From the NCBI RefSeq assembly GCF_001640805.2, contig NC_066855.1:4537967-4601966 (forward strand): a stretch of DNA of 64,000 bases, given 5' to 3'. This document shows, one piece after another, positions 1 through 11,033 of this stretch. Under the pieces are notes generated by a model, which was not told where the DNA came from, did no database searches, and saw only the letters and a program-made list of their open reading frames with translations. Origin of the DNA: Lates calcarifer (taxonomy: Eukaryota > Chordata > Actinopteri > Centropomidae). The translations under genes were made by a program, and so were the position numbers. Numbering within the stretch: position 1 is the stretch's first letter; each line of letters starts with the position of its first letter.

Positions 1-120
1 TATTAAAACTAAACTATAAACTGGTGACATTAACTGCAAAAGAAGATTTTTATTGATACATTTCAGGTAGAATTTAGTTTTCAATAAGGAAAATGCTGTA
101 AGAAACCTGAATTTGTTGCA

Positions 121-1228
121 ACAAATTTAAAATAAAAGCTTTTATGCTAATTATTTTCTGTGATAATATTTTTCAGAACTCATCATCTGTGACAGCTCAT
201 GGCTCTCTTGACTGTAACCTCCCTGTGGCAGCTTCTCACAGACTCAATCAACTCCTCTTCCCCTCCCCCCTCAAACACACACACACAGACACACACACAC
301 AGAGACCCCCTTCCAAAAACCCATCAAAGAGTAATACAATGGCTCCATCTGTAGGATAAAGTAGAGAGTCGCAACAGGAAGTTACCCCAAAATCTGAGGT
401 TTCAAACAGGAAGTTGGGTTTCCGAACTTTGACGGGCCAGAACCGGCACACGCTTCGACCCAAACTCACAATTTTCGGAGCCAGTCTTCCAAAAATTGTC
501 AAGGAGGGGCTGACAACATTTGAAGTGAATCTGGTCACCCGTCTAGAAACTGGACATCACACTATAAAATATGTCATTTCCTGCTATAAATAGGTGGCGC
601 TACAACAATTGTATGAATATTGACATATGGATGTGTGCAGATAGGTACCATTAACAATCCTGTAAAGTTTGATGCAGTTTGGACAAAGTATGGCCGAAAT
701 ATAGCAAAAATAAAGCAACTTCCTGTTTCGTGGCGAGTAATCGAACTTTGAGGGGCCATAACTTCCACGCCCTTCAACAAAAACTCAAAATCTGCCGCAA
801 TTTAACATCGTCTATGTCTTAAGAACATACTATTAAGTTTTGAAGTCAATGGGATAATGCGTCTAGGACTAGTTCGCGTTCAAGCGACCCCTGGAAATGG
901 CCAAAAACACACAATTTTTTCACCTTCCGGTCAAAATAAAAATACTTTCTGTTGGGTTTAGGATATGGCTCCAAGAGACTTTTTGGTGCGTCATGGGATG
1001 TTACATATGTGTGCAGATTTTCAGATTTTTAGGCGCAACGGGCTTGAGGGGCTGTTCCGTTTAAAAATGTAGGTGGCGCTACCGAGGGCATTTTACCACG
1101 CCCATGCTCAAGACCCCTAAATTATTAAATTTTTCGCCGTGCCTGACGCGTCTGCAAATTTTGGTAAGTTTTCACGCATGTTAAGGCCCTCAAAAAGCCG
1201 ATCTAAGAGGCGGAAAAAGAAGAAAAAA

Positions 1229-1270
<42 letters not shown>

Positions 1271-1530
1271 CAGACCGAAAACAAGAGGGTCCTTGCAACT
1301 CGTTGCATGGCCCCGTTGGGCCCACGCAACTCGTTGCTCGGGCCCTAATAATAATAAACAGACCGAAAACAAGAGGGTCCTTGCAACTCGTTGCATGGCC
1401 CCGTTGGGCCCACGCAACTCGTTGCTCGGGCCCTAATAATAATAATAATAAACAGACCGAAAACAAGAGGGTCCTTGCAACTCGTTGCATGGCCCCGTTG
1501 GGCCCACGCAACTCGTTGCTCGGGCCCTAA
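121..1530. repeat. Interspersed element, copy A
   Basis: This block is nearly identical to 2982-4500, and its first 220 bases recur at 1671-1888. It runs from an A+T-rich left part through a CA tract near 270-300 and two short stretches reading taggtggcgcta (about 590 and 1070) to a purine-rich tail at 1205-1230 and a tandem array. No reading frame resembles a transposase or reverse transcriptase, so it looks non-autonomous. I recognise the sequence type from fish genomes but cannot name the family. Confidence 0.8.
1229..1529. repeat. Tandem array, three GC-rich units spaced by TAA repeats
   Basis: A (TAA)n tract at 1229-1268 is followed by three nearly identical units beginning near 1269, 1357 and 1450. 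Each core is about 78 bases and contains two copies of the dyad GCAAC-tc-GTTGC plus GGGCCC palindromes. Units are separated by two to five TAA triplets. The frames through it that appear as poly-Asn, poly-Ile or poly-Tyr proteins are only the TAA repeat translated. Confidence 0.9.
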
Positions 1531-1534
1531 TTAA

Positions 1535-1645
1535 AGCTGCGAGCAGCGTTGAACGGGCCCTCGCACCCGGCGCCCGTCGGGGGAGCGGCGACCGCGGGAC
1601 CCCGGCAACCGCGGGGTCAACGCAGGTCGCAGGGCACACGCTGGC
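1535..1645. repeat. GC-rich repeat end segment
   Basis: A strongly GC-rich stretch begins with gctgcgagcagcgttgaacg and includes ggcgcccgtcggggg. It sits between the array of copy A and the restart of the same element at 1671. The GC content is far above the flanks, and the sequence type is common in fish repeats. It is probably part of the same composite repeat rather than a promoter CpG island. Confidence 0.55.
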
Positions 1646-1670
1646 GTAACAGTTCACACTTCCCAGATGT

Positions 1671-1833
1671 TAAAATTTTAAATAAAAGCTTTTACGCTAA
1701 TTATTTTCTGTGATAATATTTTTCAGAGCTCATCATCTGTGACAGCTCTTGGCTCTCCTGACTGTAACCTCTCTGTGGCAGCTTCTCACAGACTCAATCA
1801 ACTCCTCTTCCCCTCCCCCCTCAAACACAAACA

Positions 1834-1876
<43 letters not shown>

Positions 1877-1888
1877 ACCCCCTTCCAA
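1671..1888. repeat. Interspersed element, partial copy C (left part only)
   Basis: The segment repeats bases 121-318 with few changes, including taattattttctgtgataat and gcttctcacagactcaatca, and has an expanded CA tract at 1824-1873. It breaks off after agacccccttccaaaa, where copies A and B continue. It is therefore a truncated copy lying directly downstream of copy A. Confidence 0.8.
1824..1873. repeat. (CA)n microsatellite
   Basis: About 25 nearly perfect CA dinucleotides inside partial copy C. The same site is short in copy A (near 270-300) and medium in copy B (3070-3098), so length varies between copies. Confidence 0.9.
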
Positions 1889-2619
1889 AAGGAGATAAAA
1901 CTCAGTTTTAACTTGAGTTTACAAGCTTTGAGCTTTGAGCAAAAGCATTTTTTTTAAGTTCTGTTATTGGGTGCATATATAAATCATTTGTGCTTAAACA
2001 AGGCTTATAATGAAGTTATTGGAACAGTGAATATCTCATCTGCCTAAAGTCAGGGCGAAGCCACTAACTAGCTGTAGGGATGGGTATCATTAGGATTTTA
2101 TCTTTATCCATACAGACCCCTATCAGTCCAGCTCAGACTGTTACTGGTTTAAGAGAGTGAAGTTTATAGCAATTTGCAAAATTTGGAGATTAGTGACAAA
2201 CTAACCAGTTAGACTACATACAGACAAGCTTTCATTTTAGCTGTTAGTAACAGTTTGCCATGAGCTTAACCAGCGTGCTGTGCTTCCTGTTAAACATGTC
2301 ATGAGACTGTGGACAACGCTGAAAATATTACTTTACTAACTACTGGCTGAACAGGCGCTTTGACAAAGAAAAGGTAAAGGCCAGCAGCTTTTACTTTTCA
2401 ATGCACTTGTCGTCAACTTGAGTGGCTTATATTCAGCTGGTTCACCTCGACGCCGGTGGACCTAGTGCACTTTTCCTGTCGCTGTACACTGTGTAACATG
2501 AAAATATCAGCCGACCCCGTGTGAAATTTCCTAACTGATCAAAACCAAACTGTAAAGACAGCATCAATCCACGCTCAGCTTTGGTCAAGGGGAGACATAT
2601 GGTAAGATTACATGAATTC

Positions 2620-2923
2620 ATGTAATCTTCTTTGATGCTACAATTTCAGACTTAACTAAGTCATTCACTAGTGTCTTGGCAGCGTTTATGGAGTCTTTAG
2701 ACAGGTCTCTCACTGGTTTTCTTTCCAGGGTCATTGAAATCTTTGGCTTCCTACCTCTGCCAGGCTTGTTCTGCACAGTGTGGTTCTCCTTGAATTTCTC
2801 GGTGACGCTTCTCATTTGAGTTCTTGACGCTTGGAAATGCTGTGATAACTTTGTATATCCTTCTCCTGCTTCCTGAGCATCCACAATTCTTCAAGTCTAC
2901 AGTGATTTCCTTAGTTTTTGGCA
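2620..2923 (-). pseudogene. Tc1/mariner-like transposase, N-terminal fragment
   Basis: On the minus strand an ATG at 2923 opens MPKTKEITVDLKN, the usual start of fish Tc1-like transposases. A frame change near 2885 leads into an 88-residue frame with KLSQHFQASRTQMRSV, then PGRGRKPKIS and VNDLVKSEIVASKKIT. These match the paired helix-turn-helix DNA-binding region of the family, including the GRPR-like linker. The family is about 340 residues long; the DDE catalytic domain is missing and no intact terminal inverted repeat was found. It is a dead fragment beside element copy B. Only its subfamily is uncertain. Confidence 0.82.
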
Positions 2924-2981
2924 TGATGCTTTCTCAAGTGACAGCTCAAATCTTAACTGAAGTTTTTATACCGCGTGTAAA

Positions 2982-4500
2982 GCAGCTCTTGGCTCTCCTG
3001 ACTGTAACCTCTCTGTGGCAGCTTCTCACAGACTCAATCAACTCCTCTTCCCCTCCCCCCTCAAACACAAACACAAACACACACACACACACACACACAG
3101 AGACCCCCCTCCAAAAACCCATCAAAGAGTAATACAATGGCTCCATCTATAGGATAAAGTAGAGAGTCGCAACAGGAAGTTACCCCAAAATCTGAGGTTT
3201 CAAACAGGAAGTTGGGTTTCCGAACTTTGACGGGCCAGAACAGGCACACGCTTCGACCAAAACTCACAATTTTCGGAGGACGTCTTCCAAAAATTGTCAA
3301 GGAGGGGCTGACAACATTTGAAGTGAATCTGGTCACCCGTCTAGAAACTGGACATCACACTATAAAATATGTCATTTCCTGCTATAAATAGGTGGCGCTA
3401 CAACAATTGTATGAATATTGACATATGGATGTGTGCAGATAGGTACCATTAACAATCCTGTAAAGTTTGATGCAGTTTGGACAAAGTATGGCCGAAATAT
3501 AGCAAATATAAAGCAACTTCCTGTTTTGTGGCGAGTGATCGAACTTTGAGGGGCCATAACTTCCACGCCCTTCAATGAAAAGTCCGAAACTTTTGCAATT
3601 TAACTTCGTCTATGTCTTAAGAACAAATTATCAAATTTTGAAGTCAATCGGATAATGCGTCTAGGACTAGTTCGCGTTCAAGCGACCCCTGGAAATGGCC
3701 AAAAACACACAATTTTTTCACCTTCCGGTCAAAATAAAAATACTTTCTGTTGGGTTTAGAATATGGCTCCAAGAGACTTTTTGGTGCGTCATGGGATGTT
3801 ACATATGTGTGCAGATTTTCAGATTTTTAGGCGCAACGGGCTTGAGGGGCTGTTCCGTTAAAAATGTAGGTGGCGCTACCGAGGCCATTTTGCCACACCC
3901 ATGCTCAAGACCCCTAAATTCTTAAATTTTTCGCCGTGCCTGACGCGTCTGCAAATTTTCAGGAGTTTTGACGCATTTTAAGGCCCTCAAAAAGGCGATC
4001 AAAGAGGCGGAAAAAGAAGAAAAAAAAAAATAATAATAATAATAATAATAAACCGAACGAAAACAAGAGGGTCCTTGCAACTCGTTGCATGGCCCCGTTG
4101 GGCCCACGCAACTCGTTGCTCGGGCCCTAATAATAATAAACCGAACGAAAACAAGAGGGTCCTTGCAACTCGTTGCATGGCCCCGTTGGGCCCACGCAAC
4201 TCGTTGCTCGGGCCCTAATAATAATAATAATAATAATAAACAGACCGAAAACAAGAGGGTCCTTGCAACTCGTTGCATGGCCCCGTTGGGCCCACGCAAC
4301 TCGTTGCTCGGGCCCTAATAATAATAATAAACAGACCGAAAACAAGAGGGTCCTTGCAACTCGTTGCATGGCCCCGTTGGGCCCACGCAACTCGTTGCTC
4401 GGGCCCTAATAATAATAATAAACAGACCGAAAACAAGAGGGTCCTTGCAACTCGTTGCATGGCCCCGTTGGGCCCATGCAACTCGTTGCTCGGGCCCTAA
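2982..4500. repeat. Interspersed element, copy B
   Basis: From aagcagctcttgg onward this repeats copy A at an offset of about 2.8 kb with only scattered substitutions (for example 361-540 against 3158-3338). It lacks the first 60-100 bases of copy A, where the Tc1 fragment lies instead. It ends in a longer tandem array of five units. Confidence 0.82.
4031..4500. repeat. Tandem array, five GC-rich units spaced by TAA repeats
   Basis: Five copies of the same unit as at 1269-1529 begin near 4051, 4138, 4249, 4330 and 4422. The first two have ccgaacg in place of cagaccg, and the last has one change (cccatgc for cccacgc). TAA spacers vary from about three to eight triplets. Each core again holds two GCAAC-tc-GTTGC dyads. 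Confidence 0.9.
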
Positions 4501-6313
4501 TGATGTGAGAAAATGGAACATCACAGATGGGTGTAATGGCAGGCTTTGCAGTTTTCTCATCGACTGAACAACTGGTTGAAGTTCACATTATCAGTACATT
4601 ATCAGGGGTTACTTAAAACTGTGCTAATCAATATTTTTATATTAACAATGAATGTAACAAATGTGAGTCATGTGAAAGAGGGGTGCTCATAATAATGGCA
4701 CCACAGAGAATTATCATCAACCTCTGCAGTTCTTCTCAGCGTTGTAGATAATTTTAGCATCTTCCAGGTTTTTATTACAGTTTTCTACTCTGCTTTTTAC
4801 AAAGAGGATATATATTGAACATTTATGTCTTACATGGACTCACACATAAAACATAAATACAAAGTTGACACACTAACAACTTTACAGATCCTGTTTTAAT
4901 CAAAAGACTGTTTCCATTGAAGATTTCAAAAGTTGCTATTTACATTTTTAGGTTCGCTCACAGCTCGAGACAGCTTCAGTGGATGTGAAAGAACTGAGGG
5001 ATTAAAAGCCAGTTCATGAGATGTGATTCTTCTCAAAGCTGTGGATAGCTGCAGACATCAACCACAGTGGTATTTTAGCTCAAGGTCGATCCTCTGATGG
5101 AAGTGAGGTACTCATCGAAACACCTGCAGCTCCTCATGGCATCTCTGACAGCTGGCATTCATCAAGAGGCTGACAATTAATAATGCTGTGACATCTCTAA
5201 CAGAGGACAAGCTGTCGTTAAACACCATCAAGGCACTAAAGAGCCCCAAAATAATCTGACTGACGTCACCACAGGTGGAAAAGATTCAAGGTTTATATTT
5301 TGTGTAATGCCGTTCCTTTTGTTTGCTTAAATTATACTCTTTTCTTTTGACTCTTGATGTTTATAGCTATCTCAGCTCAGCCAGTCAATCCACCACTTTC
5401 AGACTGAAACATCAGTTAACTATTGGATGGATTACCATGGAACTTGGTTCAGATATCCATGAAGCTTTTACTTTGATGATCTCCTGACATATTTAGTGCC
5501 ACCAACAATCAACAGCAATTTCGCTTATCCGGTGAAATGTGAAGGTTGATTTGGCACAAAATTCTGTACAGGCTTTCATAGTTCCCCATCAGAAAGAGAA
5601 AAAGATGTTCCTCAGCTCTGTATATCTGTAGTAGTATTTTTGTGTGTGGTGTACCCCACTGCTGCACATTTGTTGCACTGATGGATAGGCCTTCTTCAAA
5701 TGCTCAAGAGTTCAAACATGCAGTTTCTAGTTTCCACTTGACAGAGATCAAAACTCTGCTTAATATAGAATTGATTACACAGTTACTAAATTACTTTATA
5801 TTTATAAAGTTGCTACAAAGGAAACATATGTTTTATTCTTTTTCTTGAGAGCAAAGCAAAGCGAGGCACAGATTTAAGCAGCCCATATCTATACATACAT
5901 ATACACAATATGAAAAAAAAAAACAATAAATAAGTGAACAGTCTGAAGCAGTCACAGCATGTTTAACTTAGCACTCATTGTTTAAACATGACCTACACTT
6001 GAGCTATTAATTTATTATGAGTTCATCTGAATGTCAGGCCCAGCTCAGTGACTCATTAATTGATCATCATCAGCTACTTACTGAACAATAATGACTGAAC
6101 CATTAATTAACACAGCTTAGACCACAGTCCAAAACAGGCACTACTTATGCAACTTAATCATGCACTGGTCACAGATTTAGCAATATAAATCCATGGTGAT
6201 ATGTGATAAGATGAAAATTGTTATTACATCCGTAAAGGCATAATTGTATATTATCTTCTGCCAAATATATACATGTGCACAGACAGAGAGCAGACAGAGG
6301 AGCAGTGTGACGG
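4501..6313. other. Intergenic stretch downstream of TMEM130
   Basis: I see no gene here. The sequence is A+T-rich and non-repetitive by eye. Its right-hand part (about 5830-6313) is probably the 3' UTR of the minus-strand TMEM130 gene: minus-strand AATAAA signals are present at 6011-6016 and near 5830. Confidence 0.5.
6011..6016 (-). terminator. Candidate poly(A) signal of TMEM130
   Basis: The plus-strand TTTATT reads AATAAA on the minus strand about 300 bases after the TMEM130 stop codon. A second one lies near 5830. Which is used cannot be decided from sequence. Confidence 0.4.
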
Positions 6314-8995
6314 TTAAGAGGAGTATTGAGTACCATGCTGCATGAGGAGCGGCTCTTTCTCTCCTCTCTCCACGTTGGAGAAGTTAAAGAGAATCCTGCT
6401 TTGATTATCTGAGTCTTGGCTCTTCAGGAATACAGCATTACTGGAAGCAGCAATCTGCAAAATGACATTTATCCAGATGTCAGTCAATGAAATGTCTGAT
6501 TGTTTTTAAGTTGCTTTTAGATAAATTGCAGTTTTACAGACAATGACAATCAGTCCCATATCTACAGTATGTTGGATTTTCAGTTTATTTCTAGGCACAG
6601 ACAGCCTCCTTGTGGTCATTAACAGCATTTAAGCGCAAACACTAATTCTCTTAATGAGGGTAAAGAATCTCTACATGAGAGCTAATGTAAGCAAACATAA
6701 AGCAATGCTAAATATCTCATCTTAAACAATAGGATATAATGATGAACTACATTTAAATACAGTTCACTGTACATACCTGTGGTCTGATCTGATGACGAGG
6801 GCGACAGGCGATAACTGTGATGAAGGAGAAAGTTGCGACAAGAATGGCAGCACATGACAGGATGAAGAACATGTGGGGGTTGGCTGCAATTAACACAGAG
6901 AAAAACATGTTATCAGTGAGTGTGTTTTTATTAGTAACAGTGTGTGATCTGAAAGTGTGAAAATAAGCTTATTTAAATTAAAGTGTGTTTTTAAAATAAG
7001 GTTAATATCCACGTCTAGATCTCATTTATCATCTGGATGACATGAAGAAAGATGTTGTCTTTCAACTGTGATCTGGTCCAGCTGCTGCAGAGGTGGGAGT
7101 GGGTAACAATAGCAGACTATGAGGTCCTTCCTGTTAAAATGCCCTCAATATCACAAGAACAAAGGTCAAACAAAGGCGTTAATATGCTTCCCATTAAGTA
7201 AGAAGCTGACATTAAAAGCTCATTATTGTCAGCTTTAGCTGGATCACAACTTCAGCGAATCAATTGAGCACAGCAGACATGTGCTGACCAGTCAGCTCAC
7301 TCTCCTCCGACATGCCTGGATTCCTCCATTTTCACTGTTCCCTCTCTTGCTGTGGAACTAACAGTTTTATCCGAAACACCTCATGACACAGCACAGCTTC
7401 TCCCACTTTCAATAATCTTTCTGATTGTAAAAAACAAAAAAAGAGAAAAAATAAACTAGAAAATCAGAAGTAATCAGCTGTATGCAGATACTAGATCAAA
7501 CTGATGAATCAGGATAAAGGGTCACTGATTTTGATTCATTCAGATTCATTAAAATTACACAAAGTCCAGACACTGAATTATATAGAGAGCTAAGAAAGCC
7601 TTGCACAAAATGGTCAAGTCATTTATTTCTAGTTGGAAGTAAAAGAAGGGATTAGTCAAAGAGTTTACGAATGAATAAATCCATTCTTCTATGAATAGAA
7701 ATATTAAAGAAATCAATTCAGTAAGGGTTCATTAAATGATAATAAGGTCGATTAATAAGATTGAATAAATAAAATAACCCAGTTCATCAACAAACTGTTC
7801 AATTGAAAAGACTTTTAGGTTGTATTCATGCTCTTTCAGTTACGTTGTCGCACTTCGCTGACCTCCAGAAACATGATCCTGATAACACTGCAATGCTGTC
7901 ACTGACAGTGCAGGATCTAAAATGACTGTAATCATGTAAACTAACTACATCAGATGGAAGACTGCCTCCTGTCCCTTCTTCCTGTTCTCCTTTTCCATGA
8001 TTCTACCTGTCTTATCTATACAGGATGCCTGTATGTTGATTTTAGTGTTATAGCAATAAACAAATTTATCTATGCTGTGTAATACACAGTGAAACAGATG
8101 TGTTTACATGTTATAATAATATGCAGTATAATTGGTCATCACTGCAGACAGTGTGTGTATATAGTTCACTCTGGTAAAGAAAACATTATTCCACAGAGTC
8201 ACTTTTTAATTGATTAAAGAATCATTAAACTAGAGTCAAATGCTTTTGCATCCTCTTGGTCCTCCATATACTCTGCTGCTGAGCATCAAAACTAATTGCC
8301 TTGCATGTTAAATTCACACTCTTATGAACATGCAGTTGTCAGCCCTGGGGACCGCTGCCAGTATGTACACACCTCCCATGTTATGTACAGTGGCAGCTTG
8401 TGTGTATTTATGTTTTCATAACACTGTGTATTGTGTTCTCCAGATGGGAGAATTGACTGATAGGGAGTCACAGGCATTAAAACCTGTTAAAACCTCTCAG
8501 GGTCGTTCACAGCATGACGCCACGTGGGAGTGGTTGAGGGCTTAAGGTCACATGTTGGTCATGTGAGAGTCATCACAGTGATTTGGATCAAGGTGTTAAA
8601 AGGTGTAGAACAACCTGAGAAAGGTGGTCAAGATGACTTTGTGTCACTAAACATGTACAACTACAGTCCAGTGGTCTTGTTGTATCACTTCATGACAAAC
8701 CACTTTTGACATTATTTGACAGATTCAGCACAGTTTCATAACACTGTGATGGATTCTCCTAAACCCCAACAGAAACCATGCAACCACTGAGATATGAAAA
8801 TCTTGTCAACAACAATTCTTTCACCAACAATAATATGCCATAATGCCTACCAGTCAACAATCCTTCTAAAGCTTTCTTTCTTTCCTGCCCACCTCTTTAC
8901 CTGAGTTTCTGTCTTTTTTCACCTCCCCTTCTCAGTTTCTTTCCATCTTTTTGTTATGGAAAGTATCCCTGTTAACATCCAGACTTGCAGGTATT

Positions 8996-9033
<38 letters not shown>

Positions 9034-9253
9034 TGGTCCAGGTATTACCCATCCTGTGGGGACCTAAATCTATTTACACAATCACATTATGAGGATTTGT
9101 ATTCCTTATGGTCCCTAAAAATCATTAAATTTTAAGTTGAAGCCATGTTTTAAGGTTGAGAGAAGGGTTTGTAGTTATGTTTAAGGTTAGAGTGAGTCTC
9201 CGGGAAATGAATGTAAGTCAATGTAATGTCCTCTGAAGTCATGGAGACAAGTC

Positions 9254-9302
<49 letters not shown>

Positions 9303-11033
9303 CCCCCTCACTGTTTCTCTTGACATAGAGGCTGAAGGAGGTCTGCAGTTTGCTGATGTCATTGCGGACGCTGATGTCCAGGCAGTGGACACCAGTTGAG
9401 GTGAAGGTGTGGTTCAGTCTCAGTGTGTTTTCATACAACATGGTCAGCGTGCAGCCCCCCGTAATGTCCGGCACACAGTTAGTCAGGAAACGCCAGCACA
9501 CCCACATGGGAGGACTAAAAACACACACAGAGGACAGTAACCTTCATTATCATTACTGTTAATTTTCTATTCTTTTTTAAAGTTGGAATGGTCAGATGTA
9601 TCAAATGTAAAAGTGAAAGGAAGATGGGAGGCAGGAGGATAATGGTGACTTTTTCATATCGATCATTATGATAATTTCACTCCTGTGTCTGTTGAAAACT
9701 GAAATGGAGTGAATGATGAATATCAATTATCTCATTAAATACAGAGATCAATGAGCAACCAACAAAGAAAAAGATGAATACAAGAAAATAAGAGTGAAAG
9801 TTTAAAAACCTAAGTTTCTCTTCAGTCTGGATAGATGTACTTTCCAATCAGTGCACAATAATTGATTGCAAGAAAAAGAAAATGAACAGACTAAATGCAG
9901 CTTACCTTCCATCGACATGAAAAGCCAGACTGGTGTCCTGAGACACCTCATAATCTGAAGGGCCCGTCAGCTCAATTTTTTTGATGGCATCTACAAATTA
10001 ATTTCAGTTATTAGTCATTTCACTGTCTACCACGATTAGTTTTGGCACAACTTTACTTTGGTAAGACTTCAGAAAGATACAAAATGTACTTTTATTAACA
10101 TCCATTTGAGGAATTCGCTTCATTCTGAACATCTGAATGACGGTTACATCAGATCATTTCACAATGCAAATTGAATTTCTTCAGGGATTTTCTTGGATTA
10201 ATTTATAAGACACAGAGGAAGTCTGCCTTGGTGACATTTACTGAAACTGCAATTGGAACCAGTGACATTACCATAACCTCATTATCTGATCATTTTTATT
10301 TCTACCAAGGGAATAAAATAAAGTTTGAAACTTTGAGTGATGTAAAAAATAAAAAAAAATAAAACACACAAACCGAGCACTTGAACATCTGTGGAGTAGA
10401 CCCCGGTGATTGGAGGGGCAGATTTGGTCACATTGACTCCTACTTTCAGCCGCAGTGTGTAGTTCCCTGATTCTGAGTAATGATAGCGGACAACTGGCTC
10501 TGTCCCTTGGATCACTTCTCTGCATCACAAAGGAGGAGAAGTATGAATGATTAAGAGAAGTGCCGCAAACCTTTGTGAGAATGTAAAATATTGAGAAAAT
10601 CCTCGCACCCGTTGCCTAAATCCCATGTATAGGTGAATTTTGCAGAGCTGAAATTCCGCTGGGGATCGAAGAGTTCAAACATGGTCTCTGTGGGAACATC
10701 TGACGCCAACTCTCCTGTGTCTCTCACATAAGTGGCATTTCCATCCATTTGATAGAAAACAAGCTTCCCGGCAATATTTTCTGTTTAAAAGAGAAGATAT
10801 CCTTCATTAGGGAGACACTATTCCTGCAAGAAAAGTACAAAAGATATGCTGGATGGCCTACCCAAATCTGTCAAAGGGTCTGTAGACTCTGCCACACCCA
10901 GGAGGACCAGGAGAAGAAGCATCACGATCCATACAACATGTTTTCTGTAGGGCATATGTCCCAGAGTTTTACAAATGAATTTTACAAAGGTCAAATGTGT
11001 TTAATGAAGCAGATTTTACATTTACCTGTCCAT
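6314..11033 (-). CDS. tmem130: TMEM130-like PKD-domain membrane glycoprotein
   Basis: Eight coding exons (minus strand): 11033-11026, 10944-10862, 10780-10609, 10519-10374, 9990-9906, 9514-9312, 6883-6777 and 6454-6314. All phases agree, giving about 314 residues. The first exon encodes only MDR. A signal peptide follows (residues 3-23, MLLLLVLLG core). A PKD domain carries WDLGNG (83-88) and YHYSESGNYTLRLKV. A cysteine-bearing kringle-like module (about 165-232) has PPMWVCWRFLTNC and LNHTFTSTGVHCLDI. A transmembrane helix lies at about 236-258, then a roughly 55-residue tail. NxT/S sites include NAT, NFS, NYT, NVT and NHT. Module order matches human TMEM130 (435 residues), a relative of PMEL and GPNMB, but the N-terminal 100 or so residues of the human protein have no counterpart. 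The tail contains EKEPLL, an acidic dileucine sorting motif like that of GPNMB. The molecular role is not established. Confidence 0.85.
9000..9300. repeat. GT-flanked interspersed repeat in TMEM130 intron 6
   Basis: A (CT)n/(GT)n tract at 9000-9034 is followed by ggtccaggtattacccatcc and gtggggacctaaatc, an A+T-rich middle, gtttaaggttagagtgagtc, and a second (GT)n tract at 9255-9300. This arrangement is a common fish interspersed repeat type. The right GT tract starts only about 10 bases inside the intron from the exon 6 donor at 9311. Confidence 0.65.

Noticed and set aside
1117..1657. Open frames with poly-Asn, poly-Ile, poly-Leu or poly-Tyr runs
   Set aside because: They are the (TAA)n microsatellite and its flanking repeat units translated in different frames; the same applies to 3922-4567.
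4031..4500. Regular direct repeats with spacers resembling a CRISPR array
   Set aside because: The spacers are only TAA triplets, units are about 78 bases, the host is a vertebrate, and the same array occurs at the end of a second element copy.
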